Assembly: GCA_963930775.1 (NCBI GenBank)
Contig: OZ005694.1
Span: forward strand, 10,432,899-10,496,898
Reading direction: 5' to 3'
Length of the DNA: 64,000 nucleotides
From: Cliona cf. orientalis
Lineage: Eukaryota > Porifera > Demospongiae > Clionaida > Clionaidae
Shown: in pieces, positions 22,101 to 34,434 of the stretch
Position numbering within the stretch: position 1 is the stretch's first letter
Layout: each line of letters opens with the position of its first letter
Notes under the pieces: generated by a model
The model's database searches: none
What the model was told of the DNA's origin: nothing
Seen by the model: the letters and a program-made list of their open reading frames with translations, nothing else
Program-made: the position numbers and the translations under genes

Positions 22101-24788
22101 GACAGCTCAGTCGTCCACTGGAGCATGGGCAGCTGCCCTCAAGGCAAAAGAGTAAGTAAACGAAGAAGAAGAATTCATGTACGTATTGTACCAATGACCA
22201 CTAACAGTTGAAAATTTGTATCTAAATACAGTGCTGTATAAAATCACCGATGTTTTATTGTATGCAGGCCATCTTCCATGTGGATGAGAAAATGGTTCCA
22301 TTTATTCGCCTTCTTGGTGTTCCTTCCCGGCATTGCTCTGGATCCCGACTTCACCAGTCTAGTCGCATCTGTCACTGCATTCCTCTTCATTGTTGCTGAG
22401 GTGAGAAGAGAAAATGGAGAGAGGGGGAGAGAGGGGCAGAGAAGAGAAAAAAAAAGTGACACTCCTCTTTTCCTTCCCTATAGCTGTGTCATTTCTTCAA
22501 GATGTGGCCATTTGGTGAGACCCTGTACCAGGTCCTCCAGCCATTGCTGGACAGCAAGGACTCTGGCTCCCTCGTTGTCTCTCACATCTACCTCCTCCTT
22601 GGCTTCACCCTTCCTCTCTGGCTCTCACCCATCAGGACCTACTCTGGAGGTAGTGAAAATCTCATACTAAAAATAATTTTTTATTGGCAGTGTTCTCCCC
22701 AGCATACATGTACATAAGGCATGTCGGCCCAACAAACCTTCAGTACAGAATTCCCTTTGATGCATGTGTGAATAGGGAGATTCCAAAAAGCTTTGATGTG
22801 GCAACAGCCTCCATCTAAGTACATGTATGCCCTAATGAATTTTACTTGGGGAGAACACTGATTGGTATGCTATAATACACTTGTACGGTCAAAATTATGA
22901 ATAATTCAAGTTCGTGGATCGACTAACCTACGACTAGCAATGATAGCAATGCTGCTATAAAATCTCTCCGAGCACCTATACTATTTATTTGCAAATCAGC
23001 GGTATTTACAAGAGATAAATTTTAATACTTTGCTGTTTGCTTCCACCCACCTCCCTCTCCACATACAGTGTCCAAGCTGAGTCTCTACTCTGGAGTACTG
23101 GCTCTGGGTGTAGGGGACTCCATGGCTGCACTCTGTGGGAAGCTCTTTGGAAAGACAAAATGGCCAGGTATATAGATGGACAATAAATTAATTCTTGAAA
23201 ACACGTGATCACTGTCCATGCAGAGTGAATACGTTATTGTATTTGTGTATTACATTGTATTTCTTGCAGGAACGGAGAAGACTTTGGTGGGCACACTTGC
23301 CAGTATCTTGGCACAGCTCCTGGCTGTTCTAATCATCATTCTCATAGGTGAGCCTGTACAAGAAGTGGCTACAAGATCATATTGTACCATGTCATGTATG
23401 AGCTCCTGCGTGTGTAATGGAAAAATATTTGACTTTCAATTCTCTTATTTCCCTTCTCTGAGAGCAAATGTGAGTTAGAAACAAAACGGTTGGCAGCTTA
23501 GGATGAGAAAAAAAGAAAAAAATGCTGGATTGCGTCTGTGGAAGGGGTTTCGTCCCCAGGATTTGAACCCGGAGAGTTTGATTTTCAGAGTCAAATTGCA
23601 ACCAGTTGCTGAACAAAGTATCCACCAGACTTAGCCAGCACACGGTGTCAACAAAGACAGCTATTTATAGTCTCTGGATCCCAACCAGCTAATGAATATT
23701 GGTACAGTAGCCTGTTGTGATTAAATTTCATGGTCTTCTAAACATCTTCCCTCCCTTAACTGAGGAAAGAAGAGAATTAGAAACAAAATGGTTGACTAGC
23801 TTAGGATAAGAAAAAAGAGTAAAAGTGCTGGATTGCATCTGTGGAAGGGGTTTCGTCCCCGGGATTTGAACCCAGAGAGTTTGATTTACGAGTCAAATTG
23901 CAACCAGTTGCTGAACGAAGTATCCACCAGACTTAGCCAGCACACGGTGTCGACAAAGACAGCTATTTATAGTCATTGGAATCCCAACCAGCTAATGAAT
24001 ATTGGTACAGTGGCATGCCGTGATTAAATTTCATGGTCTTCTAAACATCTTCCCTTCCTTCACTGAGGGAAGGAGAGAGTTAGTAACAAAATGGTTGGCT
24101 AGCTTATAATGGGAAAAAGAGTAAAGTGCTGGATGGCGTCTGTGGAAGAGTTTTCGTCCAGGACTCGAACCTGGAACTGTTTGATTAGCAGTCAAATTGC
24201 ATACCATTAGCATAACGAAGTATCCACTAGACTTAGCCAGCACAGGGTGTCACCAAAGACAGCTATTTAATACCCTTGATGAATACTCATATGATAGTAG
24301 TGATAGTAGTGTAACAGTATTCATCAACTGATTCTGTGAAAGCTTTTGATTCCTGGAAGTTCAACATTCCATGCTATTACTATACAAATTCATTCTTTGT
24401 AGAGCTCACCTGCTTGTTGCACCTAGATATATAGTACATGTAGATAGGCCTATATTATATATTATAATGCAGCCAAGATTGAAAAACTGGGGCCTGGAAA
24501 TGAGGCTACATTTAGGATTTCAGCCTATAATGTGAATGGGGCAATATATTATATAAAAATCATTATAGCTAGCGCTGGGGGTGTGTATATATTATAGTTA
24601 TTATGGTTGTAGTATCATTTTGGAATTATTTTCTCGCAGATCCTCACATCTCGTTCCTGACTGGGAAGCAGTGGGCGGTGGGCGTGGCTAGCATAACGAT
24701 CACTGCCACCCTCGAGGCCTACACGTGGCAGATAGACAACCTAATCCTAGGAATCTTTCAATTTGCAATACTCATTGCCTTTCTATAG
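19149..24788 (+). CDS. DOLK: Dolichol kinase
   Basis: Thirteen exons: 19149-19494, 19552-19624, 19898-20153, 20366-20527, about 21475-21541, 21620-21690, 21804-21960, 22049-22151, 22268-22400, 22485-22651, about 23069-23167, 23271-23348, 24641-24788. The enzyme phosphorylates dolichol with CTP at the ER membrane, providing the carrier for N-glycosylation. The N-terminus is hydrophilic and Gln/Glu-rich; the rest is about a dozen membrane helices. Diagnostic parts are RKWFHLFAFLVFLPGI and the CTP-binding stretch LGVGDSMAALCGKLFG followed by TKWPGTEKTLVGT. Ending is IDNLILGIFQFAILIAFL. The introns hold two inverted-repeat elements, a minisatellite and three tRNA-like repeats. Small uncertainties remain in boundaries of exons 5 and 11. 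Confidence 0.9.
19632..19816. mobile_element. Inverted-repeat element (MITE family 1), copy in DOLK intron 2
   Basis: About 185 bases bounded by inverted repeats: left end tagatctggaaattttcgt, right end acgaaaatttccagattta. It matches 46871-47051 through its whole length, including the middle (ccccttactgcattag). No coding capacity, so it is a non-autonomous DNA transposon. The outer bases of the right end are decayed (acgcca against acggta in the other copy). Confidence 0.85.
20640..21410. repeat. Minisatellite in DOLK intron 4
   Basis: About 770 bases of a degenerate tandem repeat. Each unit reads roughly gtgccgtaggcgatggcagt, then gacaatggtaatgttggtaa, then a variable number of 9- to 12-base ggtaaagtt/agtaat blocks; the unit is about 60-80 bases. 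It has no stop codons in some frames, producing false open frames (TNITNFTNIT) on the minus strand. It begins beside a segment related to 34770-34815. Confidence 0.9.
22688..22860. mobile_element. Inverted-repeat element with 5-base flanking duplication
   Basis: 173 bases starting CAGTGTTCTCCCCAG and ending in the inverse, cttggggagaacactg. Inner arms also pair (acatgtacataagg against the right-side acatgtatgcc). The flanks are attgg on both sides (22683-22687 and 22861-22865), a likely target-site duplication. The CAG-type ends recall hAT-like or related non-autonomous elements. It sits in DOLK intron 10. Confidence 0.85.
23523..23642 (-). repeat. tRNA-like hairpin-ended module, copy 1
   Basis: First of three tandem units with a period near 302 bases. 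The module is bounded by tgctgg and ccagca inverted ends. On the minus strand it contains a B-box/T-arm GGGTTCAAATCC, an anticodon-stem pair TTTGA/TCAAA and a D-arm-like AGCAACTGGTTGCA. The anticodon loop is longer than seven bases here, so this copy is decayed. Confidence 0.7.
23826..23945 (-). repeat. tRNA-like hairpin-ended module, copy 2
   Basis: Second unit, 303 bases after the first. Minus-strand T-arm GGGTTCAAATCCC, anticodon stem TTTGA/TCAAA around CTCGTAAA and the same tgctgg/ccagca flanks. The loop is eight bases, one too many for a canonical tRNA. Confidence 0.7.
24151..24221 (-). tRNA. tRNA-like sequence with GCT anticodon (module copy 3)
   Basis: The third unit (24127-24245) contains the best fold. 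Minus strand, 71 bases: acceptor ACTTCGT against ACGAAAA (five of seven pairs), D-arm TGC/GCA with GG in the loop, anticodon stem TTTGA/TCAAA with seven-base loop CTGCTAA, short variable loop CAGTT, T-arm CCAGG TTCGAGT CCTGG. GCT would mean serine, but serine tRNAs need a long variable arm, which is missing. Two acceptor mismatches and the repeat setting make a tRNA-derived repeat more likely than a working tRNA. Confidence 0.45.
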
Positions 24789-25102
24789 CTGCATATTAAT
24801 TATTTTTAAATTAACTATTATCGGAGGTTGTATTATATCATAGCATCAATCAAATTATTGATAATTATTTGAAGACTAGGTATTCATGCAAATTTAATAA
24901 TAATAACATTATTATAGAGTATCTCAAATCAGTGCATAATTATAACTCGTGGTTCTAGCTACCTACAAAGATTGTGAAGGTGATGCAATTGCCATTCCTT
25001 TCAACAGAAATAAGTGCTAAAGATTATAATAATAGAAAAGTGTGCTAACTCTAGACACTATGTCTCATTTTTTTTCATAAAAAAAATTGATGATGTTTGT
25101 AG

Positions 25103-26226
<1,124 letters not shown>

Positions 26227-26507
26227 ATCTCAACGCAGAACTTAGCTAGCTCAACCTCGACCCCAGTTGAAATGCGATATCGACCACGTGCATCTCACGT
26301 GAGCAGAAAGTGCCACACCCACTTTTTTGCAGAGCTAGCTTGCGGTACATGTAAGAACGTTGTACCGTAGATGGTTTACATGGAGTCCAATGGTCTACAA
26401 TAAGATTGCAAACTAGCATTAAATATTGTACGTGGCCAAATAACCATTAAGCGATATTATAATAATACACAAAATTATTAATGATTGTTCATAGATCAGA
26501 ATTTGCT

Positions 26508-27554
26508 CTAAAAATAATTCCTAAAATAGAAAGTGAGGCCGACTAAGACCACTACCAGGATGAAGGCTGGAAAGAAGAAGCTGCTTGACTGACCTTCAGG
26601 AGCTGTCGGCTTTGTCTTCACCTGTGGAGGAGAAAAAAATAAGAGAAGAGAATGGGAGGGGTGGGGGAGAGAGAGAGAGAGAGTGAGTGAGTTCCATTGT
26701 ATGACACCGCTGTTTGGTAGAAACTAACCTTAGGTCTCTTTGCAGCTGGTTCTGTGACCTCCCCGATGAGGTACTGCTGTTGTAGCTCCCTGGCGTCTGG
26801 AGAGTGACCCACATCCTCAAATGCCTCAGAACCATCTTTGCCTGGTTTAATTTTGTGTTGTTGTGGATGGGGGGAGGGGGGGGGGGGAGGGGGTGAATCA
26901 AATTCGATTGACTATACACACCTTTTCAATCTATCCATATATACGCTGGGGAGAATACTATACATACCACGATATTCCAGATCAATCACTACTGTTTAAT
27001 ACATGTACTGTATTATACAATGTCATGGCATGTCATAATGGTCTGACATGGTCTTGCATCAGCACATGTGTGGTGTTTAATAGTTGCATGCTGTGCTGAC
27101 CTGCTTGTTCCAAGAGCACTTCCTCTCCGCCAGGATGCTGCAATTAATGGACACAAAATACAGTAATTTCATCACCCTTGATTTCTTGATCCCAGCTTAA
27201 TACATGCTATGTCAGTGTCCGAAATTGACTATGGGGACGTGATACATCGATCATCATGCGCAGAATATTAATCTATGATAGATATAAATTTTGGCACTCT
27301 GTGGGCTATCTAGCCTCATCCCCAGCCCCCATCCAAGCTATGAAGGACTGAAAAGTTGTGATATGGCCTTGATTTTCAACCATACACATGCATTTAATAA
27401 AGCTTACCTCCTCCATAAACTTGGTGACATCATAGATCTTGTCCTGGACGACTATCCACAGCGACTCGGCGCTGTTGTGCTTGGCTACCTCTTCCCAAGA
27501 GTACTTGGGAAGCTCCCGCCCGCTCTCCTTCTCTTTCTCTCCCTCGCTAGACAT
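26508..27554 (-). CDS. CYB5: Tail-anchored cytochrome b5, copy 2
   Basis: Four exons: 27408-27554, 27101-27137, 26729-26841, 26508-26621, about 136 aa. Start ATG at 27552-27554 (MSSEGEKEKESG). Heme ligands are in HPGG and AFEDVGHS; SWEEVAKHNSAESLWIVVQD is the typical opening. The tail helix is FFFPAFILVVVLVGLTFYF followed by RNYF. Linker and tail differ from copy 1 (no basic end), so membrane targeting may differ: neutral tails usually go to the ER. The identical exon plan shows a tandem duplication, old enough that only the heme core is well conserved. Its start faces the TAT-like gene A, 626 bases away. Confidence 0.9.
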
Positions 27555-28180
27555 AACTACAAGTGACCTTTTCTGTTCCTGTACAATATATAGTGGGCTG
27601 GTTAGCGCTAGCGCTATAGCATGCGCGCCCATGACATGGGCGGGGTCGGGGTTAAAGGTCACGCCGATTACGTTATCGCGCATGCACGCGCAGTAGACGC
27701 GTGCGCAACACTATTCATAACCTTTGACCCTTGAAATTATCACATAACCAAGAAGCCACACAATTAGGCAGGTGTGTTGAGGGTGTAGATGAGCTCGTGA
27801 CCGGACTCGAGAGCTAGCGATCACACCTACCATAGCGCTGAAGTGCATCTGAAGTCTGAAGGTAATTATGAACCTGTAGATCTATTTATTCAGCAACTTA
27901 GTACTTGCGTTCTGTTATTAATTTAATATCACGGACTAGCCGATCGCTCGACGGTACGTAGGACAATCATTATAATAATAATATTATATATATTCGGTTC
28001 CGTCGTACTATTTATAAAGGAAGCACTAGCTGTAGGGTAGCCTCACCTTGATCACGAACCGACAAGATTGGCCCGGTGTGCCTGTTTTGCTTCTTATCGG
28101 TAGTAGCTTATCTAAATTTCTTTCCCTGGCAACTTGTGTACCACTGAAAGTGAATTATCCTCTTTGTTTTTTAGAAGACA
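27555..28180. promoter_or_regulatory. Intergenic region between divergent CYB5 and TAT-like A
   Basis: 626 bases between opposed starts. CpG-containing stretches (gcgcatgcacgcgcagtagacgcg near 27676) stand out from the AT-rich surroundings. Probably a shared or paired promoter; a 5' untranslated exon of gene A may lie here. No TATA box was identified. Confidence 0.4.
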
Positions 28181-30309
28181 ATGAGTTCTTCCAATCACCA
28201 AAACGGCTCTATCAGTCATCAAAATGGGCTTTATCCACCGTCCAAGAAGCCTAAAGTGGATAATGGCATCAAGAATGGTGTTATAAATGGAGCCAGTGAA
28301 GAGAGATCGTGGAGGGTGCGGGCATCACGCGAGTCTCACGACTGTATCAACCCAGTGAGGTCCTGTGAGGAGATTTACTTCAAAGAGGCTCTGGAGAAGA
28401 GAGATAAGAGCAAAGAGCTCATCAAAGTCTCAATAGGTGAGAGAGAAAGAGAGGGAGAGGGAGAGAGAGAATGAGTCAGTCATGTGAGGTGTAAATTAGT
28501 CATCATGTGCTCTACCAAAACAATGAGTAGGTCCCTTGGCTCAAGGTGTTAAGTTTGCTGATTGGCACTACGGTTGCTATGCTACTAATGCCATTCATTA
28601 GAGCACATGCTTGATTTTATGCACTCATATATAGCATAGTATTACAGTTATCTTCGTCATGCAAGTCTGTTGTGTTGGACTCCCACTTTCACTCCTTAAT
28701 TAAGCTATAATTTCTTGAATTTCTTGACCTCATGTGGCAGTTTTGTGTCTCTTTGATGAGCTACGCAGAACTTACATGTGCTGATTGCCAGTAATTGGTA
28801 CAAAAGTAGGCGCATTATGGTAATATAGGTATTCTCAAATTACCAACTATTAAAGTGCTTCCGATACTGTAATTAAAAGCATTGCTGACATTTTTTATGC
28901 TTCTTATGATCTCAATTATTGTATACTTTCACTCAGTAGTGACATATGCCAGACATTCCTTAGCAACTGGCAGCAGTACAGATAATTTATACTATATGAA
29001 TAACATACTGCTATACAAGCTAGCTTTAATTAGATTACATGCATGCAAATTATGGTCCATAATGTGAGCCCCACCCACAATTATATCAAATCCTGCACAC
29101 TTCCTTTGTGGCTAATTCTGCACTTATGTAGCTTCTATTATCACAAAAGTGACTTAATTTTTAATGAATTATTGTGTATGAAGGTGACTTCTTGTTCCCC
29201 CCTGACAGGTGACCCCTCAATATTCGGTAACCTGCCCCCTCACCCTGCTGTGATTGAGGGGGTGAAGCTAGCGCTGGAGTCTGGTGAGTACAATGGCTAC
29301 GGCCACTCGTCAGGAATACCTCACGTCAGAGAAGCAGTGGCCAAGGAGTTCTCTAGACCAGGAGCCACACTCACTAAAGAGGTAAATTGTGAGGTATTAA
29401 GAAATAAATAGTGTGGTGTGAGAATATCTAACTTCGGGGGCCATAAATGTTTCCTGGGGTAGCATGTCCCAATGGTTACTTTTTGCATGCTATCATCCCC
29501 CCTACCCCCCCCCCCCCCCAACTCCTCCCCAAAAAGAGTCCTATTGATGATTATCAGTGTTGACAAAGAAAGGTAGCCAGTATAGAAGACAATAGCTTGA
29601 CTGGTTGTAACATGAACATTAATGACACTCATATAAGGCTACTGAGAAATCCCAGCTACCTCATGCTACCTGGGTGATGTGTCAACTACACAGGTATTTA
29701 AGCCTTTGTGTTGTGCACTTTGATCGTACTATTCCTGTAGTTCTGAAGTTCACATCAATAAGAAAGTGGTTTCTAAATTTTTTATGTGTATGTACAATGC
29801 TATGCTTGGGGTGTATGTAGTACTCTGACTATTGTACAGATACAGTGATTTGAGATAGGTTGTACAGGATAAGCCTTCTAAACTTTCATTATGACTGTAA
29901 AAATTTAAAATTTAATATTATGTACACTGGTACATATACGTTCATATTATGATTTCTCGCTCTCATACACTTGAGTCACATGACTTATTCTCTCTCTCTC
30001 ATCTCACAGGACGTGATATTGACAAACGCTTGTTCAGGAGCTGTCAACATGTGTATTGAGGTATTGTGTGAACCTGGACAGAACATCTTAATTCCATCGC
30101 CGGGATTCGGGCTATATAAGTGCCTCTGTGAAGCCAGAGGGGTCGAAGTTCGCCTGTATAGATTGATGGTAAGCCTATTTTTTGGTCTAGTGTTGTACTG
30201 TTGGTTTGGCACAGTTATCTCATTAGTTTTTGCCAGCTGGTTCTGAATTTGGCAAAGAATTCCTTCAGCTTGCCAACAATTATTATGGGAGCTTCCACCC
30301 CACCTCTCA

Positions 30310-30340
<31 letters not shown>

Positions 30341-30995
30341 TCCCTCCTCCATTTATTTCCCTCTACTATCATACACAATTAAGTCTGTCAGTTTATCTTG
30401 ATCTTTAAGTACCCAATCATGCTTATATTTTTTTATTGTACATTATTATACACTCATTCACGCACAAATACACACTCACTCTCTTCCTACAGCCCGAGAG
30501 AGGGTGGGAGGTAGATTTGGAAGACCTCGCGAGCAAGATAGACAACAACACAGCCGCTTTATTCCTCAACAACCCCAGCAACCCTTGCGGATGTGTCTAC
30601 TCACGGAAACACTTAGAAGATATCTTGGCCCTATGCGAGAGATATAAACTGCCTATCATCTCCGACGAAATCTACGATGGAATGGTAAGAATTGCATGTA
30701 TCACAAATTAAAAGAAGGCCCAAGGGTGATATTGGATTTGAGAATGGTCTAATATCTGAGATCTATTCTTCAAACATAATTTTTTTTCACAATGTTAGGT
30801 GTTTCAAGGTCAGGAGTATGTCTCACCTGCTACTTTGTCTGAGAACGTGCCAATACTGGCGTGCGGAGGCATCGGAAAGAAGTATGTAGTCCCAGGCTGG
30901 AGGCTGGGATGGATACTGATTCACGACAGAAATGGAGTATTCAAGAAGGAGGTAGCTTCTGAACTACGTGGTGCCCCTTCTGCAAAATTGTTATA

Positions 30996-31036
<41 letters not shown>

Positions 31037-31768
31037 TCCCTCAGGTGACTCCAGGCTTAGGTCGCCTTGCGATGAAGCTTCTTGGTCCGTGTACTTTCAG
31101 TCAGGCAGCCATTCCTCACATCTTTGAGAACGTCCCTCGGTCTTACATTCAGCGCAATATGGAGGTCTTCGAGAGAAATGCCAAAGTTTGCTATAAGATG
31201 CTCAAGGATGTGCCAGGGATTTCCCCAATCATGCCAGCTGGAACCATGTACATGATGGTGGGTTACATTAATTTAACTCTTTCTTCCTGCAAGTGTTTCA
31301 CTAATTGATGCGGTAGCTACAATGTCATAATAATATTATTATTATTCATTATTAATTTTGTATCTTCACTTGTCTAAAATCCAAGAATACTGTGTTAAAG
31401 TTTGAAGCTGGTACATAATGTGGGGAGGGGCACTCTTAATTAGCATCCCTTTTATTCTTATTTTTCCAGGTGACTGTGGATCTCAGTCATTTTCCGGAGT
31501 TCCAGGATGATGCTGCCTTTGCTAGTGGCATGCTCGTTGAACAGAGTGTATTCACTTTGCCAGGAATGGTGAGAGAAAATTTTATTTTTTTCAGGGGCTG
31601 ATTCAGAACTGAAAATTTTGCTTTTTCTATATACTACTGATATAATATTCTCTGCAGGCATTCTCAGCCACAGGTTGTTTCAGAATAGTACTGGTGATGC
31701 CGGACGATAAGATTGCAGAGGCTTGCACGAGAATAAAGGACTTCTGCATGCAACACTATACACCATAA
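28181..31768 (+). CDS. TAT: Tyrosine-aminotransferase-like enzyme, copy A
   Basis: Eight exons: 28181-about 28435, 29209-29381, 30010-30168, 30493-30684, 30799-30951, 31045-31257, 31470-31568, 31658-31768; about 450 aa, as in animal TAT. A fold-type I PLP aminotransferase: [15 protein letters not shown] opening, NNPSNPCG, the Asp/Tyr motif SDEIYDGM, the Schiff-base Lys in [17 protein letters not shown] and the carboxylate-binding Arg in CFRIVLVMP are all present. TAT transfers the amino group of tyrosine (or related aromatic amino acids) to 2-oxoglutarate. The N-terminus has a basic PPSKKPKV motif resembling a nuclear localisation signal instead of a mitochondrial presequence. Intron sequences are very similar to copy B. 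Substrate is inferred. Confidence 0.88.
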
Positions 31769-32222
31769 ATTATCGTGGTCAATTCATGTTTCATAATATT
31801 TTTATTGCTGTTTTGTGTCCATCCTCAACACTATTTATCCCATTTTCAAGATAATAATATTATTATGCACCGAGTAATTGAGAATCTGATTCCAGCGAAG
31901 CGAGGTCTCTATAATTACACCAGGGACAATACATTATCTTTCAACGGGTAGCTTATTATCAGCAACACGCGTTTTTCAAAGAGATGGTTGTAAAAAAGGT
32001 CGATTGTTTAGGCGATATGACCTCCAGACTTCCGTGATGTCAAATTTCTCTCCATCCATAAAATTAATTCCGTCCCGTCAGCGTGCATACGCGCATATAA
32101 ATTCCGGCACTAAACGGTTAATTAAACAGTAGGCCATACCACAATTTAGCATAATTTTGAAAAACAGCTTTAAACACCTGCAGGAAGCTGGAGCATCTTC
32201 TGTACAGATTTGTCCTTACCCT
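31769..32222. other. Intergenic between TAT-like A and death-domain gene
   Basis: AT-rich. The first part resembles the 3' flank of copy B (gcaccgagtaatt...gaatctgatt) up to about 31893, where gcgaagcgaggtctct begins; a related string, gcgaagcgagatctct, recurs near 34844. No gene before the death-domain exon. Confidence 0.4.
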
Positions 32223-34434
32223 ATGGCTCTTGCCACCATTAATGGTGAGATAAGGATGGCACAGGAAAGTAAATTTAGAATTGCAATTGCCCAAATATCC
32301 AGTGACACATGTTCACTACTGCGCATGCTCTCTGGAACGGAGCGAGGAAGCCCCTGCACATTAGTGTTATACATGGCAAAGGTTTCTGCCGAAGATGTTG
32401 CTTATGAGATCGGCCTTGCGGCTGATGAGCTTTCAAAACCTTGCAACAGCAACATTATTCCTTCTTTGGCCGATTGTTTCAGCCAGTGGAGGGTAATTTT
32501 TGGGTCTCTGCTCAGTGATCTCGATCTCAGTGATGTCGGCAAAGAAAACTCTATAGAAGAGGAGAAAAGGATAGCTGCTCTACGAAAATGGAAGGCTAGG
32601 AACGGCTGTGAAGCTACTTATAAGGTTCTCGTGGATGCTTTACTGAACAGAGGTGAACGATATCAAGCTGAGAATCTGTGTCACAAGATTCTAGCACACC
32701 ATTTAATGAGCGATAAAAATGGTAAGTGAGTTTATTCTACACTGAATCGATAGTGATAGTTGTACTGGGACCACCATACTGTTAGACAGTAATCAGTGCT
32801 TTTTGCAAATGGGGGTGGGGCAGATGATCATTTATTTGTGCATGATTATATTGTTGGGCAGAGATGAGAACTAGTTTATCTTAAAGGCACTGTATCAGCC
32901 GCATGCTACTACGTATTAATTTTCAGAAACATTTGAAATCAACCGCACAATGTGACATCAGGCACGTGCAAGCGCAGGCAGTATCACTGGCCGCCCGCAT
33001 GGCATCTACCACGCCCACAGCTGTCGTTCGATCGAGCCTTACGCACCTTATGATGGCAGGTAAGCACAAAAATGAAGAGTAAATATCAAAAGGAGAAGCA
33101 AACTGACGCTTCTGCACTGCTCAGTATCCTCACGATGTCGATTTCGCTGGCTCTCTCGCCTGATCACGCTACACCAGCCAGTCAGGCATGGCATGATCCC
33201 AACGTCACAAACCACAATACGCAGAGCTCGTATACGGATTTTCCTGGCCCAGAAAAATACAAAAAAACGTCACTAAACGTCTATTTTTATCCGCTATATG
33301 CTGATACAGTGCCTTTAAATGACATTAATCTGGCAACTTCCAGGCACCACTACGACTGACTGTGATGCAAAGGAAAGTGAATCTGACATACTATTTCAAT
33401 GTCCCTGTGGTGAATGCTTGTTAGAAACTTACCTTCAAGAAGGTTGTCCTAAATCATGTATCCCTTACCTTGGGATGACCACTCTTAGTAAAGAAGATCG
33501 AGAAAACTTGAATTTCATACTGAAAAAGGATACCAAGAAAATCATAAGGAGTTTTGAAAATCTATCAAATGGAATTTGTGACTCTCTAAAGCGGCAGGAA
33601 GTAACAGTTGACAACTTGGTCAGAGTGGCTGTCAATTCTGATTCCTCTTTACATGATAAGTTAATAAAATCAACATCAGTTGATCGAGTGTTTACAGATC
33701 TTGCTCCAGAAATGTCATTCTTCAATCATGAAACTTTGACAAGGATAATTAATGTGTTTGGTGATGGAAATGACAAAGAACGTTTAGCTTATTATTCTAA
33801 AGAGTTTCAGGAATTTTGTAAGCGGAAAGTTTTTGAAATTGAACCAGGCCCTTGTACTTGTGGGCAACACCTGTCTAACCTGAAACAAAGGAAACCCTTT
33901 GCTGTAGTTTTACCGACTGGTGAAAGAAGGTTACAAAACCTTGGAGATGCTGTGAGTATCAAGGAGACACTTGCAGATGTCCTTGGTGTCCCATTAGCTA
34001 CCCTTCATCTCCACCGAATTGACAGGGGTAGTATTATACTTGTATTTTCAGTTCCAGATTCCATTGCGCAAGAATTATTCCCCCTACCGAAGGAGAAACT
34101 TGCCTTACTGAGAGCAAAGGGTATGGTACTTTTTGTACCGCAAGATTTTACATATGAATCAAATCAGGTATATATATATACCTTTTTGGCCTTTTCTCTT
34201 GAATATAAAATAAAAATAAGATTGTGTGCACATAATAATTATTATAGGTGGAAGATGCAACGAAACCACTTGCATGCAGTGATGATATGCATGAAGCTCC
34301 AAGTGAACACCCACCTGCAGTTGTATCTGATACACCTGGAGAGTTACTTGTCAGTCACAGTCTCCCAACCAGTGCAATGACAAAAGCAGGCGCTGGACCA
34401 CAAATATGTATTTCCTCTACCACACCTCAAGGAG
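32223..34434 (+). CDS. Death-domain protein with an unclassified second module
   Basis: Exons: 32223 (or an upstream acceptor near 32183)-32721, 33344-34167, 34248-34434; phases join (AAT G + GC ACC). Exon 1 encodes a death-domain-like helical bundle, with SQWRVIFGSLLSDLDLSDVG, then RIAALRKWKARNGCEATYKV and VDALLNRGERYQAENLC; Trp, the W-K-x-R-x-G and spacing fit. Exon 2 has a Cys-rich start (CPCGECLLETYLQEGCPKSC), a helical part with FFNHETLTRIINVFGDGND and FQEFCKRKVFEI, then LGVPLATLHLHRIDRGSIIL. From memory such helical segments accompany death domains in sponge and cnidarian proteins; I cannot name them. The 3' end is unclear: the next acceptor (34929) leads to TAG within three codons. Possibly an innate-immune or cell-death adaptor. 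Confidence 0.6.
32881..33318. mobile_element. piggyBac-type non-autonomous element (TTAA ends)
   Basis: About 438 bases. Left end TTAA then AGGCACTGTATCAGC; right end GCTGATACAGTGCCT then TTAA. The flanking TTAA on each side is the hallmark target duplication of piggyBac elements. No transposase frame inside, so it is a MITE. It lies in the intron of the death-domain gene and ends 25 bases before the acceptor of exon 2. Confidence 0.88.

Larger units (their letters stand above)
23460..24270. repeat. Three tandem ~300-base units in DOLK intron 12
   Basis: Three direct copies of a unit running from (tta)gaaacaaaatggttgg, through the tRNA-like module, to gacagctatttatagtc and a cttccctc linker. 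Copies 1 and 2 are most alike; copy 3 diverges in the tRNA-like part and in its 3' linker. It looks like a tRNA-derived element amplified in place. Confidence 0.85.

Noticed and set aside
24151..24221. A functional serine tRNA
   Set aside because: The GCT loop is right, but the variable arm is too short for tRNA-Ser, the acceptor stem has two mismatches, and related copies are decayed repeat units. Kept only as tRNA-like.
33072..33359. 95-aa plus-strand frame
   Set aside because: It lies almost wholly inside the TTAA-flanked MITE and runs across the splice acceptor of the death-domain gene.
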